From Bacteroidota bacterium (lineage in GTDB: Bacteria > Bacteroidota > Bacteroidia > UBA4408): a stretch of DNA of 64,000 nucleotides. A program made the translations under genes and the position numbers. Below are positions 1 through 9,732 of this stretch, piece after piece. The stretch is from positions 992,001 to 1,056,000 of the forward strand of contig JADKHO010000002.1 in the NCBI GenBank assembly GCA_016721765.1. Reading direction: 5' to 3'. The stretch's first letter is position 1; every line of letters starts with the position of its first letter. Under the pieces are notes generated by a model. The model searched no databases. It was not told the origin of the DNA and worked only from the letters and a program-made list of their open reading frames with translations.

Positions 1-1
1 G

Positions 2-1099
2 CATTCCACCGATACTTTTGAACCTTTTGAAATTTACCGCATTTTATCGCGCAAGAAGCAAATACCCTTTGCCGGCTTTGCAAATGAAGGAAAGCTAACG
101 CTATTTAAACGTACGGTGCGTTTTATCAGAGGTAACTTTTTTATCCCTGACGCGCGAAAAGGATGGAATAAATATGCTTTTGAAAAATGCTGCGAATTAA
201 TTGAAAAAGAAAATATCGACACTATTTTGGTTACCAGCCCGCCACAATCATCCCAATTAATTGGCCTGCAACTAAAGAAAAAATACCAACTAAAATGGAT
301 TGCGGATATACGTGACCCTTGGACAGATATTTACTACTACGATAAATTATTACACACCAAACGCTCAAAGAAAAAGGATTTGCGTTATGAACGGGAAGTG
401 CTTGAAAATGCGGATAAAGTAATTGTAGTAAGCAATTCGATAAAAAAAATGTTTGCTGCTAAATCGGATAAAATTGCGTCCGAAAAAATTCATGTAATGC
501 CGAATGGTTTTGATGAAAACGATTTTAAAGTGAGTGCGCCGGAATCCAATAATGAATTTATCATTACCTACACCGGAACTATCACAGGCGATTATAAAAT
601 TGAATCCTTTTTAAAAGCTTTCAAAATTTTGATTGAAAAAAACCGTGACACTAAATTTAAATTACGCTTTGTGGGCAGTGTTTCGGGCGAAATAAAAAAT
701 TTACTGGAGCGCATTTTAAAATTTAACTCCGAAATTATTCCGCATGTGGCGCATGCCGAATCGGTAAAGTACCTGCTCTCCTCTACCCTGCTATTACTGG
801 CCATTCCGGATGTGAAAGACAATGAAGGAATTTTAACCGGAAAATTATTTGAGTATTTAGCCTCTCAAAAACCTATAATTTGTTTGGGCCCTGTTCACGG
901 TGAAGCTGCACAAATTATAAGCGATTGCGTGGCCGGAAAAAGTTTTCAGTACGATGCCGAAAGTGAAATACATGCTGCTCTAGAGCATTCTTTCAAGAAT
1001 TGGAAAAATGGAATTTTGCTTCGCGAAAAATCAGATTCTTATAAAAAATATTCCCGACAAATACAGGCAAAAGAAATTGCAGAGATTATAATCAACTAA
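2..1099 (+). CDS. Glycosyltransferase, GT4-like (5' end outside window)
   Basis: The reading frame is open from base 2, so the gene begins before the window; the GTG at 116 is internal, because coding-like sequence continues upstream of it. The visible part ends at a TAA at 1097-1099. The protein has the layout of the C-terminal Rossmann half of GT-B glycosyltransferases: HVMPNGF, a short YTGTI strand, and the donor-binding segment KLFEYLASQKPIICLGP. Proteins of this kind transfer a sugar from a nucleotide-sugar donor during surface polysaccharide or lipopolysaccharide synthesis at the inner face of the cytoplasmic membrane. No export signal is visible in this part. The acceptor and exact family cannot be told from the fragment. 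The convergent neighbour begins only 17 bases beyond the stop. Confidence 0.8.
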   Translation, partial: HSTDTFEPFEIYRILSRKKQIPFAGFANEGKLTLFKRTVRFIRGNFFIPDARKGWNKYAFEKCCELIEKENIDTILVTSPPQSSQLIGLQLKKKYQLKWIADIRDPWTDIYYYDKLLHTKRSKKKDLRYEREVLENADKVIVVSNSIKKMFAAKSDKIASEKIHVMPNGFDENDFKVSAPESNNEFIITYTGTITGDYKIESFLKAFKILIEKNRDTKFKLRFVGSVSGEIKNLLERILKFNSEIIPHVAHAESVKYLLSSTLLLLAIPDVKDNEGILTGKLFEYLASQKPIICLGPVHGEAAQIISDCVAGKSFQYDAESEIHAALEHSFKNWKNGILLREKSDSYKKYSRQIQAKEIAEIIIN

Positions 1100-1116
1100 A
1101 GCGCAACAAGCATTTC

Positions 1117-2382
1117 TCAGGTTTTTTGCTTTTTCTTTTTCGCAGCTGGAAATAAAATATTATTCAGGATTAATCGGTATCCCGGAGAATTGGGATGCAG
1201 GTTTAAATCGGTTGGAGGATCGCCCACAAAATGCTGATAATCTTCGGGATCATGCCCACCGTAAAAAGTCCAAGTTCCTTTTCCAAATTCACCATGAATG
1301 TAACGCGCTTCGTTTAGTGATTTATTATCGCCCATTACCAGCACATTCGACTTGATTATGTTTTTATTAAAAGCAGTGGTTTGACCCATGTATCCTTTAA
1401 TAATTTTTTCGTGGTCTTGGCAAAGCATGGTTGGCACGGGATCCCATTTAGCAGAGAATTCGAATAGGGCAAAATAATCCTGATTCTCGGGAATTTTGCG
1501 AGGCTGTGGAATATCAATATTCGAGAATTCATATTCTAATGGATTGGTGCTTAAAGTGAAATCCTTAAAAGCAAAACTTTTCGAATAATCCAGTTTTGAA
1601 GTATAGCTTGGAGTAGTGCCGTCTCCATCAAACATATTTTCACAAATGTCGATGCCTTCGGCGCTTAAAGCAATATCGTATGAATCGGTTGCTGAGCACA
1701 TGGCAAATAAAAACCCGCCTCCGGCAGTAAAGTCTCTAATTTTTTGAGCTACCGCTAATTTTTCTTGCGATACTTTTTTAAATCCCAACTTAGCAGCTAA
1801 AGCTTCAGAAGCACGGACATCTTCTTGGTACCAAGGAGCCATTCGATAGCTCGCATAAAACTTTCCATATTGCCCGGTAAAATCTTCGTGATGCAAATGC
1901 AACCAATCGTAGAGCGGCAATTTACCCGCAATAATTTCTTCATCGTAAATTACATCGTAGGGAATTTCGGCATACGTGAGTACCAGTGTTACAGCATCGT
2001 CCCACGGCATTTTAGTTTTAGGAGAATACACTGCCACTTTTGGTGCTTTCTCTAATTTCACGACGTCCATGTTCACTTCCGGATTGGCAATTTCTTCCAC
2101 TATATTCGCATACTGCCCATCTCCTATTATTTCAAAACTTACCCCGCGAATGGTGCATTCGGTTTCGATTTGTTTAACGTTTCGAATGGCAAAACTACCT
2201 CCTCTATAATTGAGCAACCAAAATACTTCTACATCATTTTTTAAAGTCCAATACGCAATTCCATAAGCCTTTAAATGGTTCTTTTGGCTATTGTCCATGG
2301 GGAGTAACAGGTAAGAAGCTTGGGCGGAAATTGAAGTAAAGAAGAGAAATATTAGTACTTTAATTCGCATTTTGTAGTTCAT
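1117..2382 (-). CDS. Secreted GATase1-like protein (often labelled asparagine synthetase B)
   Basis: This 421-residue protein has an N-terminal signal peptide ending near SISAQA, so it is exported. From memory, Bacteroidota homologues are commonly labelled asparagine synthetase B and often lie beside dnaB, as here. I see no N-terminal catalytic Cys and no SGGxDS ATP-pyrophosphatase motif, so asparagine synthesis is not supported. A GGGFLFAMCSATDS stretch around residues 220-235 resembles the nucleophile elbow of class I glutamine-amidotransferase-like folds, and HGEFGKGTWTFYGGHDPEDY near the C-terminus is His/Asp rich. It ends in a lysine-rich tail. It lies 44 bases downstream of dnaB on the same strand and may be co-transcribed. 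Function unknown; the fold assignment is an inference. Confidence 0.6.
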   Translation of the reverse strand: MNYKMRIKVLIFLFFTSISAQASYLLLPMDNSQKNHLKAYGIAYWTLKNDVEVFWLLNYRGGSFAIRNVKQIETECTIRGVSFEIIGDGQYANIVEEIANPEVNMDVVKLEKAPKVAVYSPKTKMPWDDAVTLVLTYAEIPYDVIYDEEIIAGKLPLYDWLHLHHEDFTGQYGKFYASYRMAPWYQEDVRASEALAAKLGFKKVSQEKLAVAQKIRDFTAGGGFLFAMCSATDSYDIALSAEGIDICENMFDGDGTTPSYTSKLDYSKSFAFKDFTLSTNPLEYEFSNIDIPQPRKIPENQDYFALFEFSAKWDPVPTMLCQDHEKIIKGYMGQTTAFNKNIIKSNVLVMGDNKSLNEARYIHGEFGKGTWTFYGGHDPEDYQHFVGDPPTDLNLHPNSPGYRLILNNILFPAAKKKKQKT

Positions 2383-2399
2383 GGGTAATTTTAATGTTT

Positions 2400-2426
2400 C
2401 TCACGGATTTCACGGATTTACACAGA
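2400..2426. repeat. Short dispersed repeat of the ACGGATTTCACGGATT type
   Basis: The gap between dnaB and its downstream neighbour contains two near-identical 10-11 bp units (TCACGGATT twice, then TTACACAGATTAG). I recognise this as a degenerate intergenic motif scattered through many bacterial genomes. Copy number in this genome cannot be judged from the window. Confidence 0.4.
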
Positions 2427-3965
2427 TTAGAAGGGGGCGGCGTCTGTGTCATCGTCATCTCTATTCATTTTGGAGGAAAAAGTGATGGACGGCGCGGAAT
2501 CACCAAAATCTGCTGAAGGAGGTAAAGGTGATAAGGAATCAAAGTTACCTGTTTCCAAATCCACAAATTTTGCCAATTGGCTGATGAATCGTAAGCGAAC
2601 ATCTTTTAAAGCACCGTTTCTATGCTTCGCAATAATTAACTCGGCCACACCGGTTAAGGAACTTCCATTGTCTTTATCCTCAGTAATTCCATAATATTCG
2701 GGTCGGTAAATAAACATTACCATATCCGCATCCTGTTCGATAGCACCGGACTCACGTAAATCGGAAAGTTGCGGACGCTTATCACCCCCGCGGGTTTCAA
2801 CCGCACGACTTAGTTGAGAAAGAGCAATAATTGGTACATCCAATTCTTTGGCAATACTTTTTAAAGAGCGGGAAATATTTGAAATTTCTTGTTCTCTATT
2901 TCCTTTTCCTTCACCTCCGGCAGTCATCAATTGCAAGTAATCGATAATGATGAGTTGCACATCGTGCTGGGCTTTTAACCTACGGCACTTTGCACGTAAC
3001 TCGAAAATGGATAAGGCAGGAGTATCATCAATAAATATAGGAGCCTCAGCAAGTTTTGTAATTTGCGTATTCAGTTGTTGCCACTCGTGATCCTGCAAAT
3101 TTCCTTTCTTTAATTTTTCTGCACTTAGTTCTGTTTCACCAGCTATCAAACGATTTACCAACTGAATGGAAGACATCTCTAAGGAAAAAACAGCTACCGG
3201 TTTTTGAAAATCGACAGCAGTATTTCTTGCCAAACTCAATACGAACGCGGTTTTACCCATACCCGGACGAGCAGCTAAAATAATTAAATCGGACTTTTGC
3301 CAACCGGAAGTAACTCTATCCAGTTCAGTGAATCCGCTTTGTACACCACTGATACCATCTTTTTGATTTCGGGCAATTTCGATTTGCTTGATGGCTTGTC
3401 CGATAAGGGTACTCATGCTGTCGTAATTCTTGCGGATATTGCTTTCGGCTATGGCAAACAAATTACTTTCGGCTTTATCGAGCAAATCAAATACATCGGT
3501 CGAATCCTCGTAAGCATCTTTAATGGTATCCGCAGAAATGCGAATTAATTCACGCTGAATGTGTTTTTGCGAAACGATACGCGCGTGGTACTCCACATTG
3601 GCAGCTGATGCAATACGATTGGTGAGTTGGGTAATAAAGTATGGTCCTCCAACGATGTCTAATTCTCCCGCCTTTTTTAGTTCGTTTGTAACGGTTAATA
3701 TATCAACCGGTTCCGTTTTTTGAAAGAGGTTGACAATGGCTGCAAATATTTTTTGATGCGATTCTTTGTAAAAGCTTTCCGGCTTTAAAATATCAATAAC
3801 TGCATTGAGCGCATTCTTTTCGAGCATCAGCGCCCCTAACACAGCTTCTTCTAACTCAACAGCTTGAGGCGGAAGCTTACCATGTTCGAAAACAGATGGA
3901 GAGTGAATATTTTTTCGCACCCGCTTATTCAGTGCGTCTTTTACTTGATTTTGTATTGAATCCAT
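2427..3965 (-). CDS. dnaB: Replicative DNA helicase DnaB
   Basis: DnaB is the hexameric 5'-3' helicase that unwinds the replication fork and recruits primase. The 512-residue product has the full family layout: an N-terminal helical domain (about residues 30-135, beginning LPPQAVELEEAVLGALM), a linker, and a RecA-like ATPase domain with Walker A ARPGMGKTA at 232-240, Walker B-like LIIIDYLQLM, and the conserved segments LSQLSRAVE and LRESGAIEQDADMV. No intein is present. The C-terminal tail is acidic (RDDDDTDAAPF). The start codon at 3963-3965 gives the usual N-terminus. The downstream gene on the same strand is the GATase1-like protein. The upstream intergenic region separates it from the divergent T9SS cargo array. 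Confidence 0.97.
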   Translation of the reverse strand: MDSIQNQVKDALNKRVRKNIHSPSVFEHGKLPPQAVELEEAVLGALMLEKNALNAVIDILKPESFYKESHQKIFAAIVNLFQKTEPVDILTVTNELKKAGELDIVGGPYFITQLTNRIASAANVEYHARIVSQKHIQRELIRISADTIKDAYEDSTDVFDLLDKAESNLFAIAESNIRKNYDSMSTLIGQAIKQIEIARNQKDGISGVQSGFTELDRVTSGWQKSDLIILAARPGMGKTAFVLSLARNTAVDFQKPVAVFSLEMSSIQLVNRLIAGETELSAEKLKKGNLQDHEWQQLNTQITKLAEAPIFIDDTPALSIFELRAKCRRLKAQHDVQLIIIDYLQLMTAGGEGKGNREQEISNISRSLKSIAKELDVPIIALSQLSRAVETRGGDKRPQLSDLRESGAIEQDADMVMFIYRPEYYGITEDKDNGSSLTGVAELIIAKHRNGALKDVRLRFISQLAKFVDLETGNFDSLSPLPPSADFGDSAPSITFSSKMNRDDDDTDAAPF

Positions 3966-4169
3966 TTTTCAAAAGTAAAAAATGCAATGCGATTTTGTGG
4001 CATAGACAAGGGTTAAAAATTATTAACAAAACTTAGAATGGTGGAGCATTGCAGGTTAGCTTGATTTATATGAAGGAAAAGAGCAATTTTGAATGATTAG
4101 CGGACGAATGCAACCTATTACAACACAAAACCGTTAATAAGTTCGATTAGGCATTTCCACCAAAATTAA

Positions 4170-4203
4170 TTAGTTTCGTTTCTTACAGTTTAACCTATAA
4201 ATA
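4170..4203 (+). promoter_or_regulatory. Conserved leader shared by two tandem paralogues
   Basis: The 30-odd bases before the start at 4204 closely match those before the paralogue at 7029 (6998-7028): both read TTTCGTTTCT, then ACA, then a TATAAATAATG start context. A TAxTTTCG element may stand in for the TAnnTTTG -7 box, but no TTG is correctly spaced upstream. The leader may simply have been duplicated with the gene. Confidence 0.35.
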
Positions 4204-6864
4204 ATGAAAAAAGTTCTACTCTTACTTTTTGTCCTTGTTAACTGTTTTTTATCGGTTCATGCTAATTGGGTGCAAACAAACGGGCCGGTTGGAGGAACTA
4301 TAAATTGTTTGATTACTATAAATGGTATAGTATATGCCGGAACTACAAATGGTGTTTTTGGGTCGAACAATTCGGGTGCAAGTTGGAATTCCTTGAATAC
4401 AGGACTCAACAAACATAATGATCCTACTATTGTTTATTCCATTGTAAATATTGCTGCCAATATTTTTATTGGAACTAGTGAAGGTGTTTATTTATCGAGC
4501 AATCAGGGAAATAGTTGGATAGCTATGAATGGTGCAGCAAACAGCAGCCTACCTAATGCATCTCAAGTTTATACCTTGGCAGTTGTTGGCTCCGATTTAT
4601 TCGCAGGCTTAAGCATAAACGGAATATACCGTTCAAGCAACAATGGATTTTCTTGGACAGCTGCCAATAATGGTATCCCAACTAACTATGCAGTTAAATC
4701 AATTGTTGCAAATGGAAGTTATTTATTTGCCGGTTCTTATGGTGGTGGAATATTGAGGTCAAATAATAATGGCAGTCAGTGGTTACCTGTTCCGTATACA
4801 GGGGTAGCAAATTCTGACATAATATGCATGGCTGTAGTTGGAAATTTCTTATTTGCTTCACTCGAATCAAGTATAGGGTTGCTCAAATCGGGAAATAATG
4901 GTGCCTCTTTTGTAATTTCTTCTAGTGGACTAGGGACTAACACTCCAAGGGTGAATACTTTTTTGGTTAATGGAACTGATATATATATTGGTACACTTGA
5001 CAATAACGTTTACAAGTCAACAAATAATGGAAATTCGTGGATAGGATTTTCCACTATTATGCCTATTTCCGGTTATTATAATGGAATTTTAGCATTGGCT
5101 ATTTCGGGAAGTAATATTTTAGCTGGAACAAATGGAAAAGGAGTTTATTTATCAAGCAATAATGGAATTAATTGGATCGCTTCCAATATTAATCTATTCA
5201 ACACTGAGGTTCAGGCATTGGTGAAAGTTGGATCCGTTTTATTGGCAGGGACCAAAAAAATGGGAATTTTCAAATCGAGCGACGATGGAAATAATTGGTT
5301 TAGATCCAGCAGTGGAATTATTAATGAAGATATCAAGGCATTAAAAGCAATTGGTCCTGTTATTTATGCCTGTGTAAATTTAGCTGGAATTTACAAAACT
5401 ATTGACACAGGTGGGATATGGACAGCGGCCAGTTTCGGAATCCCAAATTCCGAATTTTATTGTTTTGCTAATGATTCAACGAATTTGTATACAGGAACTT
5501 CTAACGGATTTTTCATATCTGCTAATGGTGGTGCCAACTGGAACTTTGCAAATAATGGGTTACCTAATTTTACAAGAGTAAACACAATAGCAATTTCCGG
5601 TAATGATATTTACATAGGAACCGGTGCTGGCATTTACAAATCAACTAATCAAGCCGCGAGTTGGACCTTAGTTTGTTGGACACCAAATGCAGTAACCCAG
5701 ATTGCAATTAGTGGAATCAATATTTATGCTGGTCTAACTGCAGGAGGCATTTTATTGAGCACCAATAATGGTGGGGCATGGTCAAGCATAAATACCGGCT
5801 TATCAAGCAATTTTGTGCCATTGTCACTCTCAAGCAAAGATGCAAATGTATTTGTAGGATGCTATGATGGAATGTTTAGAACAAGTATTGGAAATACTAA
5901 ATGGATCCCATTCAGCGCAGGTTTTAACCTTGGTACAAATGTAACTTCCCTGGCATCTGATAGTAATTTTATTTTCGCTGGCACTGAAAGCGGGGTTTGG
6001 AAAAATAATTTAGATTTATGTACTGAAATATGTATAGTTACTGTGGATGATGCTTCACAGCATAATTTGATAGTTTGGGAAAAAGCGCTCGTAACCAACA
6101 TTGATAGCTTCAGAATTTTCAGGGAAGATATAACGGGTGTTGATTCTTACTTGGCCTCGGTTGGGTTTAACGATTTAAGCCAATACACTGATACTGAAAA
6201 TGCGGCGAATCCCAATTTCTTGAACAGTCATTACAAGCTTCAAGAAAAACGAAGTGATGGATCACTGAGCGGTAAGAGTATTTTTCATAATTCCATATTT
6301 CTTCAAAACAACGACAGTTTATTTTATTGGAATTCTTATGAAGTCGAAGGTCAAAGATTGGATTATCCTATTATACAATACAAACTTATGTGCGATTACA
6401 ATGGAAGCGGTGTATGGACTGTAATAAGTATACAACCCGCTAATGGAAATAATGGGACGGTGGTGGTACCCGCTTATTCCTTATATCCCAATGCGCGTTA
6501 CCGTTTGATTGCAGATATGGGGTCACTGGCTTGTGCACCAACTATGCCAGCAGCACCTTTAATAAATTATTCTCAAAGTAATATTATTAGCAGAGTTAAT
6601 GGAATTCAAGAGAGTTCGGAAATAGATTCTAAAATAAGTTTACAACCCAATCCTGCCAATGACAACATTACTATAAACTTTTCAATAAATGTGAGTAGTA
6701 TTTGCATTTTTGATAACCTTGGGAGATTAATTATTCAAAAAAATATTGATTCATCTTCAGTTAAATCAATAACAATTGACATAAGCGGTTTAAAAGATGG
6801 AATCTACACTGTTTTATGCAGTAGCAAAAATTTTGATGTACGTAAAAAACTAATTGTCGGATAA
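4204..6864 (+). CDS. T9SS cargo, Asp-box beta-propeller protein (paralogue 1)
   Basis: This 886-residue secreted protein has a signal peptide ending near SVHA. Residues about 20-610 carry a dozen or more Asp-box-like repeats of the form S-NNG-SW separated by AGT-G-GVY/IYKS strands, as in BNR or VPS10/Ycf48-type propellers. Residues about 610-770 form a module shared with the next four genes: CIVTVDD, then VWEKA, IDSFRI, RED and SQYTDTE. The last 80 residues are a T9SS type A sorting domain starting LQPNPAND and ending in a RKKLIVG tail. The protein is expected to cross the outer membrane by T9SS and be attached or released. Its shared linker near residue 795 is degenerate (INYSQSNIISRVNGI) compared with its paralogues. 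Ligand unknown; an adhesive or environmental-binding role is an inference. Confidence 0.85.
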   Translation: MKKVLLLLFVLVNCFLSVHANWVQTNGPVGGTINCLITINGIVYAGTTNGVFGSNNSGASWNSLNTGLNKHNDPTIVYSIVNIAANIFIGTSEGVYLSSNQGNSWIAMNGAANSSLPNASQVYTLAVVGSDLFAGLSINGIYRSSNNGFSWTAANNGIPTNYAVKSIVANGSYLFAGSYGGGILRSNNNGSQWLPVPYTGVANSDIICMAVVGNFLFASLESSIGLLKSGNNGASFVISSSGLGTNTPRVNTFLVNGTDIYIGTLDNNVYKSTNNGNSWIGFSTIMPISGYYNGILALAISGSNILAGTNGKGVYLSSNNGINWIASNINLFNTEVQALVKVGSVLLAGTKKMGIFKSSDDGNNWFRSSSGIINEDIKALKAIGPVIYACVNLAGIYKTIDTGGIWTAASFGIPNSEFYCFANDSTNLYTGTSNGFFISANGGANWNFANNGLPNFTRVNTIAISGNDIYIGTGAGIYKSTNQAASWTLVCWTPNAVTQIAISGINIYAGLTAGGILLSTNNGGAWSSINTGLSSNFVPLSLSSKDANVFVGCYDGMFRTSIGNTKWIPFSAGFNLGTNVTSLASDSNFIFAGTESGVWKNNLDLCTEICIVTVDDASQHNLIVWEKALVTNIDSFRIFREDITGVDSYLASVGFNDLSQYTDTENAANPNFLNSHYKLQEKRSDGSLSGKSIFHNSIFLQNNDSLFYWNSYEVEGQRLDYPIIQYKLMCDYNGSGVWTVISIQPANGNNGTVVVPAYSLYPNARYRLIADMGSLACAPTMPAAPLINYSQSNIISRVNGIQESSEIDSKISLQPNPANDNITINFSINVSSICIFDNLGRLIIQKNIDSSSVKSITIDISGLKDGIYTVLCSSKNFDVRKKLIVG

Positions 6865-7028
6865 AAAATGACGGTAATAATTTGTGATTTGTTAATCAAA
6901 ATGAGGTAGAATATTTTATGGTTTTCTTAAAGTCAAAGCAAAATAAAAAAATTAATACTTCTGATTTCTTCCAATTTAAAATCAATTCGTAATATTTAAT
7001 TTCGTTTCTCACAATTAAACTATAAATA

Positions 7029-9671
7029 ATGAAAAAAACTTTACTCGTGCTTCTTGTTCTTACTAACTTTTTTTTATCGGCGCAAGCTAATTGGACACAA
7101 ACAAATGGACCTGCCGGTGGAAAAATTAATTGCTTGCTTACAGTTAGCGGAACCGTTTATGCCGGCACTCCCAATGGCGTATTTGTTTCGGCAAATTCGG
7201 GTGCTAGTTGGACAGTTAAAAACAACGGTCTTAATGCAAATTATAATCACACTACAGTATATTCCATAGCAGCAATTGGTACTACCATTTTTATAGGAAC
7301 CGGCGAAGGTGTGTATTCCTCTACAAATCAAGGTAACACTTGGGTGGATGCGAATGGTGGGATTGGAAATTCATTGCCCAGTTTTCCTGAGATTTATTCG
7401 CTGGTAGCTAAGGGGACTGATTTATTTGCGGGATTATTTACAGGTGGGGTGTATAAAACAAGTGATAATGGAGCAACTTGGACGCAAGTAAATACAGGCT
7501 TTCCAATTAACAAAGCAGTTTATTCAATGGTTGTGATGGGCAGTAATTTATTTGCCGGTACTTATGGAGGTGGTATCTTAATTTCTTCAAATAATGGGAG
7601 TACTTGGTCGGCGGTTCCGGATGCTTCGATGGCGAATACATTTATTAAATGTTTAGGTGTAAATGGGACCACTTTGTATGCCTCGGAAGTTGGAACGAGC
7701 GGTTTATTAAAATCCACCAACAATGGTACAACTTTTACGAGTTCCAATAATGGTTTTGGCATGGGTTCTTATGTGCGCTCTTTTGTGGTGAGTGGTTCGG
7801 ATATTATTGTAGGGACGGTTTCAGATGGAATTTATAAATCGAGCAACAACGGTACTTCTTGGACGGTAAGTACCACAGGATTAATTTCTTCTCAGATATG
7901 TGGCATTTATGCATTGACCATTTCGGGCAGTACTATTTTGGCCGGCAGCGAAGGTTGTGGCATATTCAAATCAACCAACAATGCAACAAGTTGGTCAGAA
8001 TCTAATTCCAATTTATTTAATACAACCATAAACGCTATAGCAATGGTTGGGAGTACATTATTTGCCGGTATTGAAGGGGTTGGGATATTTAAATCAACTG
8101 ACGATGGTGTTACATGGACCAATAGTACTGTGGGCTTACCTGTATATAATGTTCACACCATTGAGGCGATAGGCTCTGCTATTTTTGCAGGTTATGATAT
8201 CGGCGTTTACAAATCGTTAAACAATGGGGTAAGTTGGACCCCTGTCGAAAATGGATTGGGCGGCGCCGGTGTTTATTGTTTGGCCAATGATGCCACTTAT
8301 TTATATGCCGGAACCAATGATGGAGTTTACCTTACTAATAATGGCGGATCCAGTTGGACGCAATCGAGTACCGGTTTATCATCTTTAGCCACATATGACA
8401 TTGCCATATCAGGGAGCAGTATTTATGTAGCTATGGATGATGGCATTTACAAATCAACCAACAGTGCAGGAACATGGACACAGGTGTATCAAAGTTTTAT
8501 ACCGGTAACGGATATAGTAATTAATGGAACAAATGTTTATGCAGCTTTATCATATGGTGGAGCTTTATTGAGCACAAATAATGGAGTGTCCTGGGCGCCC
8601 ATAAATACAGGTTTCCCGAGTATTAATTTGGTTTACTCCCTTACCAGTGTAAGTTCTAATATTTTTGCAGGAACCAATGACGGGGTATTCCGCACCAGTA
8701 ATGGAGGAACCAGTTGGACTGGCTACAGCGCAGGATTTCCACCGGGAACTTTCGTAAATTCATTGGCAACAGGTCCAGCTTCCATTTATGCAGGAACCGA
8801 CTATGGGGTTTGGAAAAACACGCTCGAATTGTCAACCCAAATTTGTATTGTAACAGTAGACGATATTTCTCAACACAATGTAATCGTGTGGGAAAAAGCA
8901 CCTGTAACGAATATCGATAGTTTTAGAGTTTACAGAGAAGATGTAACAGGATTTTACAAATATCTTGCATCTATAGGATTTAACGAGTTGAGCCAATACA
9001 CCGATACTGATAATACAGCCAATCCTAATTTTGTGAACCGCCGCTATAAACTTCAAGAGAAACGTACAGATGGTTCTTTAAGTCCTATGAGCGCGTATCA
9101 CAATACTATTTTACTTCAAAATAACGATAGTAATTTTACTTGGAATCCATACCAAATTGAAGGGCAAACAAACGGTTTTCCGGTAATTCAAAATAAGTTG
9201 ATGCGGGATGATAACTCCAGCGGAGTGTGGCACATGATACAATCCACCGCCGGAAGCAATGGAGCTATTGTTGCTTCTGATTATTCACTATTTCCGAATG
9301 CGCGCTATCGGCTTGATGGAGATTTAGGGCCATTGACGTGTACACCTACCATGCGGACTGCTGCCGGAATAAATAATACACGAAGTAATATTAAAAATAA
9401 AGCAATTGGGATACGCGAAGTTTCGTCGTTTGATGCTAAGATTTCACTTCAGCCTAATCCTGCAAAGGATCAAGTTTTTGTGAATTACGCCATCGAAGTG
9501 CAAAGCATTAAAGTGTTGGATTATTTAGGACGTTTTGTATATGAGCTCAAAGTTGACAATGCTAAAGCAGGTAGCAGCCAATTAAACATCAGTGATTTAC
9601 AAGCCGGACTCTACACCATTATTTGTAAAGGAAAAGGTTTTGAGGTAAGGAAGAAATTGGTGGTGGAATGA
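7029..9671 (+). CDS. T9SS cargo, Asp-box beta-propeller protein (paralogue 2)
   Basis: This is an 880-residue tandem paralogue of the gene just upstream, alignable from the signal peptide (ending near SAQA) to the C-terminus. The propeller region (about 20-605) has regular Asp-box repeats such as STNNGTSW and SSNNGSTW with AGT-GGG connections. The shared module follows (CIVTVDDISQHNVIVWEKAP, IDSFRVYRED, SQYTDTDN), then the linker AGINNTRSNIKNK, and a T9SS type A sorting domain starting LQPNPAKD and ending FEVRKKLVVE. The two copies differ at many synonymous and coding positions, so the duplication is not very recent. A 164-base AT-rich gap separates them, and the leader before each is conserved. 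Ligand unknown. Confidence 0.85.
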   Translation: MKKTLLVLLVLTNFFLSAQANWTQTNGPAGGKINCLLTVSGTVYAGTPNGVFVSANSGASWTVKNNGLNANYNHTTVYSIAAIGTTIFIGTGEGVYSSTNQGNTWVDANGGIGNSLPSFPEIYSLVAKGTDLFAGLFTGGVYKTSDNGATWTQVNTGFPINKAVYSMVVMGSNLFAGTYGGGILISSNNGSTWSAVPDASMANTFIKCLGVNGTTLYASEVGTSGLLKSTNNGTTFTSSNNGFGMGSYVRSFVVSGSDIIVGTVSDGIYKSSNNGTSWTVSTTGLISSQICGIYALTISGSTILAGSEGCGIFKSTNNATSWSESNSNLFNTTINAIAMVGSTLFAGIEGVGIFKSTDDGVTWTNSTVGLPVYNVHTIEAIGSAIFAGYDIGVYKSLNNGVSWTPVENGLGGAGVYCLANDATYLYAGTNDGVYLTNNGGSSWTQSSTGLSSLATYDIAISGSSIYVAMDDGIYKSTNSAGTWTQVYQSFIPVTDIVINGTNVYAALSYGGALLSTNNGVSWAPINTGFPSINLVYSLTSVSSNIFAGTNDGVFRTSNGGTSWTGYSAGFPPGTFVNSLATGPASIYAGTDYGVWKNTLELSTQICIVTVDDISQHNVIVWEKAPVTNIDSFRVYREDVTGFYKYLASIGFNELSQYTDTDNTANPNFVNRRYKLQEKRTDGSLSPMSAYHNTILLQNNDSNFTWNPYQIEGQTNGFPVIQNKLMRDDNSSGVWHMIQSTAGSNGAIVASDYSLFPNARYRLDGDLGPLTCTPTMRTAAGINNTRSNIKNKAIGIREVSSFDAKISLQPNPAKDQVFVNYAIEVQSIKVLDYLGRFVYELKVDNAKAGSSQLNISDLQAGLYTIICKGKGFEVRKKLVVE

Positions 9672-9732
9672 AAAGAAAAAGTAATGAAATTAATTTATTA
9701 GGGAAAATATCAAGAACTTAAAACTTTTTAAC

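Noticed and set aside
1117..2382. Asparagine synthetase B
   Set aside because: It has a signal peptide and lacks the N-terminal catalytic Cys and the SGGxDS ATP-binding motif of that enzyme.
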